From Candidatus Bipolaricaulota bacterium (lineage in GTDB: Bacteria > Bipolaricaulota > Bipolaricaulia > Bipolaricaulales > Bipolaricaulaceae), in NCBI GenBank assembly GCA_014360945.1, contig JACIWM010000028.1, positions 1 to 13,103 of the forward strand: a DNA stretch of 13,103 nucleotides, written 5' to 3'. Positions 7,137 through 13,103 of this stretch are shown here, in pieces (within the stretch, counting starts at the first letter, position 1; every line of letters starts with the position of its first letter). The position numbers were made by a program, and so were the translations under genes. The notes under the pieces were generated by a model. That model was not told the origin of the DNA. It ran no database searches and saw nothing but the letters and a program-made list of their open reading frames with translations.

Positions 7137-8042
7137 ATGCATGTAATAAAGAGAAATACCCAGATTTGGGAGGAACTAGCCGCTTGGTGCTTTTTGGGAC
7201 CGGCGGTAGTATTGCTTCTTGTATTTGTGGTGGCTCCTTTTGTGATGTCGGTAATACTTTCTTTTACTAATCACCGATTGGTAAGCCCTCTTCCTACTAA
7301 GTTCATTGGTTTCACAAATTACTCGCGTTTATTTCAAGACGTTAGTTTCTGGCAGGCTTTTAAAAATACCGGCCTATTCGCCGCGATAGTTGTTCCGATG
7401 CAGTCTGGTTTGGCGCTACTTTTGGCTCTTTTGGTTAATAGACGCTTTTCAGGGATTTATTTCTTTAGAGGAATTTATTTTATGCCAGTGGTTATTCCTA
7501 TGGTTGTGGTGTCAGTGGTTTGGTATTTTTTGTTAATGTATCCTGAAGGTCTTCTCAACGCTGTTGTACGGGTAATTTCGCTCGGCAAAGCTGGCCCGTA
7601 TGATTGGCTTCGTAGCCCTTCCCTTGCTTTGCCGACGATCATATTGGTGTCCATTTGGCAAGGGGTGGGGTTCCAAATGACCGTGTATCTTGCTGGGCTC
7701 CAAAATATCCCACACGAACTTTATGAAGCAGCTCGTATAGATGGTGCTAGTGCCTGGCAGCAATTCCTTCACATTACTCTTCCAGGATTGCGGAATACAC
7801 ATATTTTTGTGCTAGTCACCACTACTATTTTGGCTTTTAAATTGTTTACCCAAGTGGAGGTGTTAACTCAAGGAGGCCCCTTGGGCACTACTAATACACT
7901 GGTCAGATATATTTATGTCGTTGGTTATCGGGAACTCAGAGTTGGATATGCCTCTGCTGCATCGGTGATTTTCATCGTTATAGTTCTTGTAATTTCGCTT
8001 ATCCAGCGACTGCTATTGCGAGAAGAAAGGGAGGTGACATAA
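7137..8042 (+). CDS. sugar ABC transporter permease (MalF/UgpA type)
   Basis: Inner-membrane subunit of a CUT1 importer. The 301-aa product has about six hydrophobic segments: about 17-41 (AWCFLGPAVVLLLVFVVAP), 80-100, 108-133, 163-180, 222-240 and 270-290. It carries the cytoplasmic EAA loop, EAARIDGASAWQQFLHITLPG (197-217), which docks the ATPase. The N-terminal FLGPA...SFTNH pattern is typical of MalF-like partners. The ATG at 7137 sits just after the terminator's T-run, and no Shine-Dalgarno can be seen in front of it, which should further lower its expression. It ends TAA, two bases before the GTG of the second permease, so the pair is probably coupled. No ABC ATPase lies in the window; a shared MsmX/UgpC-type ATPase encoded elsewhere is the usual solution. 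Confidence 0.95.
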   Translation: MHVIKRNTQIWEELAAWCFLGPAVVLLLVFVVAPFVMSVILSFTNHRLVSPLPTKFIGFTNYSRLFQDVSFWQAFKNTGLFAAIVVPMQSGLALLLALLVNRRFSGIYFFRGIYFMPVVIPMVVVSVVWYFLLMYPEGLLNAVVRVISLGKAGPYDWLRSPSLALPTIILVSIWQGVGFQMTVYLAGLQNIPHELYEAARIDGASAWQQFLHITLPGLRNTHIFVLVTTTILAFKLFTQVEVLTQGGPLGTTNTLVRYIYVVGYRELRVGYASAASVIFIVIVLVISLIQRLLLREEREVT

Positions 8043-8044
8043 TT

Positions 8045-8890
8045 GTGTTAAAAATTAGCAAAGCAGCGGGGCTCTATTTCGTCTTGCTCACGATTGCAGC
8101 CATATTCATAGTCCCTTTGTGGGTAATGCTTGCCACATCTCTAAAAAGTAACGAACTTCAAATAACCCGAGAAATGGCAAGCGTACGAGCGCTGTTACCT
8201 TTACCCCCTTCTTGGGACAATTATAAGGCCGTCCTTAAAGGGGAAGCATTTGGCACTCCCTGGGTACGGTTTTTTCTGAACACATGTCTAATCGTAGCAA
8301 GCGTTGTTATAATGGGTGTTGTAGTTAACAGCATGGCTGCTTTTGCCCTTGCAAGACTTCGATTTCGAGGTCGAGGTGTGTTAGTGTCTGCAGTAGTAGC
8401 ATTGATAATCTTGCCTTTTGAGGGATTAGCTGTACCTCTTTTTCTTATAATCAATCGTTTTGGTTGGTTTGACAGCTTTCAAGCTCAGATTATTCCGTTT
8501 ATTGCACACCCGTTTTCCATCTTTCTTTTCTATCAGTTTTTCAATAAACTCCCACGAGATCTTGATGAGGCAGCTAAAGTAGACGGTGCTAGCTGGTGGC
8601 AAATTTACTGGAAAATCGTTCTTCCTCTGTCTCGTCCGGTGATCGCTACCGTGGCCATTTTGCAATCTCTTGAGTATTGGAATTCGTTTTTGTGGCCGCT
8701 TATGGTTACACGAGGACCAGAGTTTCGGCCATTGTCTGTGGCCATGAACACCTTTTTCGGCCTGCCCCCGCGGCAATGGGGAGATGTAATGGCGTTTGCC
8801 TTCCTTACAGCTATGCCACTTCTTGTACTGTACCTTGCATTCCAGCGATGGTTTGTTCAGAGTGTTGCTCAGTCTGGGCTAAAGGGGTGA
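8045..8890 (+). CDS. sugar ABC transporter permease (MalG/UgpE type)
   Basis: Second inner-membrane subunit of the CUT1 importer, forming the channel with the preceding permease. The 281-aa product has six likely transmembrane segments (about 10-30, 78-102, 112-134, 145-165, 195-212 and 248-268). Its EAA loop is EAAKVDGASWWQIYWKIVLP (175-194). The start is GTG at 8045, with AAAGGGAGGTGA (8026-8037) ending 7 bases upstream. An overlapping TTG at 8043 is out of frame. The signature ending ...QRWFVQSVAQSGLKG is typical of MalG-type proteins (FVxGLTxGAVKG-like). It ends TGA, 7 bases before the glycosidase start, so the two belong to one transcript. Confidence 0.95.
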   Translation: MLKISKAAGLYFVLLTIAAIFIVPLWVMLATSLKSNELQITREMASVRALLPLPPSWDNYKAVLKGEAFGTPWVRFFLNTCLIVASVVIMGVVVNSMAAFALARLRFRGRGVLVSAVVALIILPFEGLAVPLFLIINRFGWFDSFQAQIIPFIAHPFSIFLFYQFFNKLPRDLDEAAKVDGASWWQIYWKIVLPLSRPVIATVAILQSLEYWNSFLWPLMVTRGPEFRPLSVAMNTFFGLPPRQWGDVMAFAFLTAMPLLVLYLAFQRWFVQSVAQSGLKG

Positions 8891-8897
8891 GGGAATT

Positions 8898-9830
8898 ATG
8901 TATATTCCAGATGATCGTTACGTTTGGGACTTCTGGCTCATTCCACACGCTGGAAGATATCACTTGTTCCATTTACAAGCTCCTAGAGGGCTTCTAGATC
9001 CGGAAATGCGTCATGGCTTAGCTACTGTTGGGCATGCTGTTTCAGAAGATTTGATTAATTGGCAATATTTGGGCACCGCTTTAGGTCCGGGTAGGCCAGG
9101 GGAATGGGATGATCGCGCCATTTGGACAGGGAGCATTATTGAAAAAGAAGGTCTTTTTTACATGCTTTATACTGGAACTTGTCGTGCTGAAAACGGAAAA
9201 ATACAAAGAATCGGTCTAGCAGTATCTCGCGACCTTTTACATTGGGAAAGACACCCTAATAATCCAGTACTCGAAGCGGATATGCAAGTATATGAAAGCG
9301 CAGAAGAATCACCTTTTGGGGAGCTGGCTTGGCGCGATCCATATGTGATCTTTTACCAAGGGACTTTTTTAGCAGCAATAACTGCTAGAAGAAACAAAGG
9401 AGAGTTGAAAAAAAGAGGGTGTATAGCTACTGCCTACTCTGACGACTTGGTGCGCTGGAGAGTCGGACCTCCTCTTGACGTGCCAGGAGGCTTCGCCCAA
9501 ATGGAAGTCCCACAAATCATTTGCTACAGAAAGCGTTATTACCTTCTATTTTCTGCAGTTGCAGATTGGATTGAAGACAAAGCGATTCCGAAGCTTACAG
9601 GGACTTTCTATGCTTTGGCTTCCCATCCTTTGGGCCCTTATTCTTACCCCAAGCCGCTTTTAGCGGATCCTGAAGGTTCTTTTTATGCAGCAAAATTGAT
9701 CCAGACTTTCGAGGGAACTTGGGTAGCTTTAGCTTGGGTGCGTATCATCGATGGAAAGTTTGTAGGGGGGTTATCAGATCCAATTTCTGTGCGTTTTAAA
9801 GCAAATGGGGAGATAGAGGTAGAAAAATGA
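8898..9830 (+). CDS. GH32/GH43-like five-bladed beta-propeller glycosidase (probable beta-fructosidase)
   Basis: Predicted cytoplasmic glycoside hydrolase: no signal peptide, and it sits directly behind a sugar importer. The 310-aa protein carries the three acidic motifs of the GH32/GH68/GH43 propeller superfamily in order: WDFW near the N-terminus (Asp11, candidate nucleophile), WRDPYV (145-150, RDP motif, Asp147) and MEVPQI (202-207, Glu203, in the position of the ECP general acid). Repeated blade signatures are AVSEDLINW, WTGSIIEKEGLFYMLYTG, AVSRDLLHWERH and AYSDDLVRW. Classical GH32 enzymes have WMNDPNG and an extra C-terminal beta-sandwich; both are absent here, so this is a short single-domain branch. 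The neighbouring fructokinase favours a fructosyl substrate. GH43-type (arabinosidase/xylosidase) activity is the main alternative. The stop overlaps the kinase ATG as ATGA. Confidence 0.8.
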   Translation: MYIPDDRYVWDFWLIPHAGRYHLFHLQAPRGLLDPEMRHGLATVGHAVSEDLINWQYLGTALGPGRPGEWDDRAIWTGSIIEKEGLFYMLYTGTCRAENGKIQRIGLAVSRDLLHWERHPNNPVLEADMQVYESAEESPFGELAWRDPYVIFYQGTFLAAITARRNKGELKKRGCIATAYSDDLVRWRVGPPLDVPGGFAQMEVPQIICYRKRYYLLFSAVADWIEDKAIPKLTGTFYALASHPLGPYSYPKPLLADPEGSFYAAKLIQTFEGTWVALAWVRIIDGKFVGGLSDPISVRFKANGEIEVEK

Positions 9831-10759
9831 AAGTTTTGGTAACAGGGGAAGGAATAATAGACTTTTTTCCGCTAAATGAGTGCAAAGCGGTTAAGTTCTT
9901 GGCGCGGCCGGGAGGTTCGCCCCTAAACGTGGCGGTAGGTCTCAGCCGCTTAGGAGTAGAGACTGGATTTCTAGGCAAGTTCTCTCGTGATTATTTCGGC
10001 AAATTTCTCGTGACATACCTTTTAGAAAACGGTGTTGATGTTAGGTTTATAACTAGAGGAGACGAGCCTACTGCACTAGCTTTTGTGCAGTTAGAAGAAG
10101 GAAACCCCCGGTTCTCGTTTTATCTTCATGGGACAGCGACCATAAAACTTACTATAGAAGAGTTGCCCAAACGTTTACCAAACAGCATAGCCGCTCTACA
10201 CTTTGGTTCTTTGGCCATGGTTCAAGAGCCTTGTGCTACTGCTTTAGCAAGATTAATGGAACGCGAATCTCCCATGCGGCTTATCTCTTTTGATCCAAAC
10301 ATACGACCTGAGTGCATCACTGATGCGTCAAGTTACCGGTTAAAATTTATACAACTACTCACCATGATAGATCTTCTTAAATTAAGCCAGGAGGACCTAA
10401 GTTACATTGCTCCTAAAGAAACCAAAGAAGCTGTTATTGAAAAATGGCTTGCTCAAGGCCCTAAGCTAATAGTTGTAACATTAGGCCCTGCTGGAGCTCG
10501 AGCTTACACGCGTTACACGGTAATTGAAGTTAAGGCTCAGCCAGTAAAGGTGGTAGATACCGTAGGTGCGGGTGACGCATTTACTGCTGGTCTCCTTGCC
10601 GCCTTGTCTCAGCTTAGGCGGCTTGACAAAAAGGCGATAGAGAAAATCAGCCAAGATGAACTGCATCGCGCTTTGAATTTTGCAGCTCGTGTTGCTGCCC
10701 TTACTTGTACCCGAGTTGGGGCAGATCCTCCTCGAATTTCAGAAATTGGAGAAATTTAA
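9827..10759 (+). CDS. PfkB-family sugar kinase, probable fructokinase
   Basis: Phosphorylates a sugar with ATP in the cytoplasm, probably fructose to fructose 6-phosphate (EC 2.7.1.4). The 310-aa product has the ribokinase-fold signatures: RPGGSPLNVAVGLSRLG (27-43, substrate-binding GG), EPTALAFVQLEEGNPRFSFY (80-99, a fructokinase-like lid region), SFDPNIRP (154-161), and the second PfkB signature DTVGAGDAFTAGLLAAL (244-260) with catalytic base Asp250 and the anion-hole GAGD. The DPNIRP and LAFVxLxxxGxxxFxFY patterns are more like fructokinases than ribokinases or KDG kinases, but specificity is inferred. The start codon overlaps the glycosidase stop (ATGA), implying coupled synthesis and supporting the idea that it acts on the glycosidase product. 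It is followed after 35 bases by the esterase-like gene. Confidence 0.9.
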   Translation: MKVLVTGEGIIDFFPLNECKAVKFLARPGGSPLNVAVGLSRLGVETGFLGKFSRDYFGKFLVTYLLENGVDVRFITRGDEPTALAFVQLEEGNPRFSFYLHGTATIKLTIEELPKRLPNSIAALHFGSLAMVQEPCATALARLMERESPMRLISFDPNIRPECITDASSYRLKFIQLLTMIDLLKLSQEDLSYIAPKETKEAVIEKWLAQGPKLIVVTLGPAGARAYTRYTVIEVKAQPVKVVDTVGAGDAFTAGLLAALSQLRRLDKKAIEKISQDELHRALNFAARVAALTCTRVGADPPRISEIGEI

Positions 10760-10794
10760 GATAGGCTTCCATAGCTAAAGAAAGGAGGTATGAT

Positions 10795-11649
10795 ATGACA
10801 TCTCACGGTGGTTGCGAGAAGTCTTGCCAGGTTATTGACTTATTTGATGGCAAAGTGTTGGACGATCCCAAAATGTTAGCCCAGTGGGAACAAACCCTGG
10901 TAGAAAACATGTGGAATACCCCGATTGTTTACAATGTATCTCGTCCAACCCTTCATGCATTTTTACCTGATGCTCGCCATGCTACGGGGGTGGGTATCAT
11001 TATTTGTCCTGGGGGGGCATTTGTTGCGCTTTCCATTGAAAACGAAGGTAATGAAGTTGCTCGTTGGGTATCTATCCATGGCATTGCTGGGTTTGTTTTG
11101 CATTACCGCCTCATTCCGTGTCGGTCCAACGACCCTACCCGTGAGCCGATAATGTTTAGTCCAAAATTCCTGCAGCAGTTGCAGGAGATATTACCTCTTG
11201 CCATGTCTGATGGTCTGCGTGCCATGGAAATTGTTCGTGCCAACGCTCTGAAGTATTTAGTCGATCCCGCAAAAGTGGGCATCCTGGGCTTTTCCGCAGG
11301 AGGAGCAGTCACTGCCTCAGTAATGCACAACTATGCTGCTTCGTCTAAGCCGGCATTTGCTGCACTAGTTTACCCGGCTTTTTACGAGTATGTTCCTAAG
11401 CCGAAAGGTGTTCCACCTGATGCGCCTCCTGTTTTTCTAGTCGCAGCTTCTGATGATGAACTCGGGCTTGCACATCAAACCGTAGAAATTTACAACGCTT
11501 GGATACGTGCTGGGAAAATCGCGGAAATGCATATCTATTCTAAGGGAGGCCATGGTTTTGGAATGCGAAAACAGGGATTGCCAACTGATGGGTGGCCTGA
11601 ACGACTTTTGGATTTTCTCAAAGCTGAAGGTTTTGTTACTGTGCTGTGA
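10795..11649 (+). CDS. alpha/beta-hydrolase, BD-FAE/acetyl-xylan-esterase-like
   Basis: Predicted cytoplasmic serine esterase, possibly removing acetyl or other acyl groups from imported saccharides. The 284-aa product has an oxyanion-hole motif CPGGAF (71-76), EGNEVARWVSIHGIAGFVLHYRL (83-105) as in BD-FAE-type esterases, nucleophile elbow GFSAGG (165-170, Ser167), DAPPVFLVAASDDELG (209-224, catalytic Asp220 or 221), and HIYSKGGHGFGM (246-257, catalytic His253). Thus a full Ser-Asp-His triad is visible. ATG 10795 is set by AAAGGAGGT at 10781-10789. No signal peptide is seen; the N-terminus is MTSHGGCEKSCQVIDLFDG. It is the last gene of the operon. No hairpin terminator is recognisable before the IS, so read-through into the IS is possible. 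Dienelactone-hydrolase-like or peptidase activity cannot be excluded. Confidence 0.85.
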   Translation: MTSHGGCEKSCQVIDLFDGKVLDDPKMLAQWEQTLVENMWNTPIVYNVSRPTLHAFLPDARHATGVGIIICPGGAFVALSIENEGNEVARWVSIHGIAGFVLHYRLIPCRSNDPTREPIMFSPKFLQQLQEILPLAMSDGLRAMEIVRANALKYLVDPAKVGILGFSAGGAVTASVMHNYAASSKPAFAALVYPAFYEYVPKPKGVPPDAPPVFLVAASDDELGLAHQTVEIYNAWIRAGKIAEMHIYSKGGHGFGMRKQGLPTDGWPERLLDFLKAEGFVTVL

Positions 11650-11764
11650 AATGTGGCAATACAGGCGAACAAAATCGATTTTATTTTACTGAGCAACCTT
11701 GTTTTTCGTAGTATTATGGTGATTTATCGTCTCAGTTTTCACAACCCCTGATACCGTTTCGTGG

Positions 11765-11787
11765 TAGTGTTTCAGGAAGTGTGTCTG
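11765..11787 (+). repeat. left terminal inverted repeat of the IS
   Basis: Begins TAGTGT and ends GTGTCTG. Compared with the reverse complement of 12967-12989, 17 of 23 positions match, with both outer blocks (6 and 7 bases) perfect and the middle diverged. Confidence 0.75.
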
Positions 11788-11845
11788 TGGGGCAACATGG
11801 TAGCCTTTCCAGAGGAAACGACTTTCGAAAGGAGGGAAAACTACC

Positions 11846-12978
11846 ATACGGAAAGAAATCCGCAACGAGATCCTAAAGGAGTTTACGGAGGAGATCAAGG
11901 TGTTGGTCCGAAACCTTTTGGAGAACTTCATGCGGGAGGAGCGAGAGCTTTATCTTGAGCAACATCCCACCAAGGCCAACGGCTACTACACCCGTGACCT
12001 CCTCACCGGACCACTTGAGAACCTTAGAGTTCCCCGCGTCCGGGAAGGGATTTCTACCCAAAGATCCTGCCCTACCGAAAGCGCGCTTCGGTAGACCTCT
12101 CGGAAGCCATCCTCACCCTGTACGCGGTCGGGGTGAGCACCACGAACATCTCCCGCTTCCTGGAAGGCGTTTACGGTGCCTTCTACTCCCCGCAAAGCAT
12201 CTCCCGACTCCTCGCGGTCGCCGAGGACCAGGTGAAGCTCTTTCGGGAAAGGCCCCTAGCGGAGGAGTTCTACGCGGTGTTTCTGGACGGGACTTTCCTC
12301 TCCGTTCGCCGTGGGAAAAACGGCTAAGGAACCGGTGTACATGGCCCTCGGGATCAAGCCCGATGGGCGTCGGGAGATCCTGGGGTTTTGGCTGTTTGGG
12401 GCGGAAGGGGAAAGCGCCCGAAACTGGGAGGAGGTGCTTAAAGACCTGAAACGTCGCGGGGTCCAAAGGGTACAAATCTTCGTCACTGATGATCTTCCGG
12501 GGCTAGAGGAGGCGATCAGGAAGATCTTTCCCGAAGCCGATTGGCAGCTTTGTGTCTTGCATGCCGTGCGGGATGCCCTGAACAAGGCTAGGAAGAAGGA
12601 CCGCGAGGCCCTGGCCGAGGCTCTCAAGAGGATTTACCGGGTGGAGACGGAAGAGGAGGCCAAGGAAGGCCTATGGAAGCTGCGGAAGCGGTGGGGCGGG
12701 ATCCATCCCAAGATCGTGGAACGCTGGGAGACCAAGGCTTATGCCTTTTGACGTTCCTCCGTTATCGGCGGTATCTGTACACCACGAATCAACTGGAACG
12801 GTTGGCGAAGGAGGTGAAGCGGCGGACGAAGGTGGTGGAGGTGTTCTGTGGAGAGGAGGCGGTAGAAAAGCTCTTGTACCTGGTTTTGAGTCACTTGAAT
12901 GAGGCATGGGGAGCGAGGAGGCTTCGGGGATTTGCGGAAATCGAGATGGGAAGCTATCATGCTGATCAGACACAATAG
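11846..12978 (+). pseudogene. IS256/Mutator transposase, frameshifted
   Basis: DDE transposase relic of about 377 codons, near full length for the family. Segment 1 (11846-12049) reads IRKEIRNEILKEFTEEIKVLVRN and onward to NLRVPRVREG. Segment 2 (12049-12320) reads DFYPKILPYRKR to FLDGTFLSVRRGK, holding the first catalytic Asp. Segment 3 (12320-12746) includes IFVTDDLPGLEEAIRKIF (second Asp) and CVLHAVRD. Segment 4 (to 12978) has YTTNQLERLAKEVKRRTKV, the Mutator C-terminal signature with the Glu region. The breaks are a missing G in a G run (12047-12049), an extra A in an A run (12316-12320) and a missing base in GCCTTTT (about 12744-12749). AAAGGAGG (11828-11835) is an excellent ribosome-binding site, but the codon 10 bases later is ATA and no ATG, GTG or TTG fits. 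The next in-frame GTG (11900) would lose 18 residues. The gene is probably inactive unless the indels are sequencing errors. Confidence 0.88.
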
Positions 12979-12989
12979 ATGGGACACTA
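12967..12989 (+). repeat. right terminal inverted repeat of the IS
   Basis: Starts CAGACAC and ends ACACTA, complementary to the left end at 17 of 23 positions. It contains the transposase stop codon (TAG, 12976-12978). Confidence 0.75.
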
Positions 12990-13103
12990 TGTTTTCCAGA
13001 AATCATCTGTCGCCATTTTGCACATAAAATCGAGCCGCAATACGTTACAGTCCTCTCCTGTATTCTCGACCCTCAAGCTGGCCGCATTCACTACAAACCC
13101 GGT
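12990..13103 (+). pseudogene. 3' fragment of a C45-like gene, 5' truncated by the IS
   Basis: Directly after the IS end, the frame beginning TGT at 12990 reads CFPEIICRHFAHKIEPQYV and continues to the window edge. It aligns with the intact gene's GFPESICRHFSHQKIEPQYV segment (from residue 302). Differences in the first 50 bases are largely codon-respecting: TTT for TTC, CCA for CCG, a Ser-to-Ala change, and an in-frame loss of one Gln codon. From 13026 on the sequence is identical to 4465-4542. The frame has no start codon (a stop lies at 12963-12965), so this is a decapitated gene end. It probably came from a diverged homologue and not from a simple recent copy of the gene at 3523-4587. Whether it continues past the window cannot be seen. 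Confidence 0.9.
12999..13103 (+). repeat. direct repeat copy B
   Basis: Second copy of 4435-4542 in the same orientation, 102 of 105 aligned bases identical with one 3-base deletion. It runs to the last base of the window. Together with copy A it brackets the sugar operon and the IS, with about 8.5 kb between the copies. Confidence 0.97.

Larger units (their letters stand above)
11765..12989 (+). mobile_element. IS256/Mutator-family insertion sequence, degenerate
   Basis: About 1.22 kb bounded by imperfect terminal inverted repeats. The left end starts TAGTGT at 11765, and the right end finishes ACACTA at 12989. It carries one Mutator-type transposase reading frame broken by frameshifts, whose stop lies inside the right repeat. 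The size and single transposase fit IS256-family elements. No matching 8-9-base target duplication is visible: bases before 11765 read TTTCGTGG and bases after 12989 read TGTTTTCC. GC content is higher than in the sugar operon, so the element and the operon probably have different origins. Its right end abuts a C45-like gene fragment directly. Confidence 0.88.

Noticed and set aside
11687..11700. AAAATCGATTTTATTTT region (11667-11695) after the esterase as a terminator
   Set aside because: The AT-only palindrome has no loop and no GC-rich stem, so it would not act as a convincing intrinsic terminator.
11740..11764. Left flank of the IS as the missing 5' side of the C45 fragment (weak similarity CTGATACCGTTTCG to the CCGACCATTTCGG region)
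   Set aside because: The similarity needs gaps, does not keep the reading frame and does not extend further upstream; treated as chance.
11955..12449. 164-codon plus-strand frame within the IS
   Set aside because: It reads Pro/Arg/Gly-rich text without motifs and overlaps the recognisable transposase segments in other frames.

Overview
The window is bacterial DNA: tightly packed genes, ATGA start/stop overlaps, strong Shine-Dalgarno sites, and bacterial prfB and rsmI. The left part (about 1-3500) is GC-rich; one 60-base line in prfB counts to about 70% GC. The proteins are rich in Glu, Arg, Lys and Leu, which would fit a thermophile. I cannot place the lineage from sequence alone. No rRNA, tRNA, CRISPR array, phage gene or integrase is visible.

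Left block, housekeeping (2-4587). A 5'-truncated N-acetylmuramoyl-L-alanine amidase converges on prfB (release factor 2), and their stop codons overlap. Divergent from prfB is a compact run: rsmI (16S rRNA C1402 2'-O-methyltransferase), a tandem GNAT acetyltransferase, and a peptidase-C45/acyltransferase-like Ntn hydrolase. Both junctions in this run are ATGA overlaps.

Middle block, sugar catabolism (about 4646-11649). This AT-richer operon starts at a very good sigma-70-type promoter overlapped by a double LacI-type operator. In order it encodes a LacI-family repressor, a secreted solute-binding protein, two CUT1 permeases, a cytoplasmic GH32/GH43-like five-bladed-propeller hydrolase, a fructokinase-like PfkB kinase, and an alpha/beta-hydrolase esterase. 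A strong hairpin terminator lies between the binding-protein gene and the permeases. No ATPase is present, so the transporter probably borrows one encoded elsewhere. The gene set reads as import, intracellular de-acylation and cleavage of a fructose-containing saccharide, followed by phosphorylation of the released fructose. The substrate is inferred.

Right block (11765-13103). A decayed IS256/Mutator insertion sequence has recognisable imperfect terminal repeats, three frameshifts and no standard start codon. Directly after its right end lies a 5'-truncated copy of the 3' end of the C45 gene. It matches 4435-4542 at 102 of 105 aligned bases plus one 3-base gap, and its last 78 bases are identical and run to the window edge. 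The sugar operon and the IS are therefore bracketed by direct repeats of one gene's 3' end. This is the most notable structural signal in the window. It could mark integration of a horizontally acquired island by recombination, or an assembly branch point.
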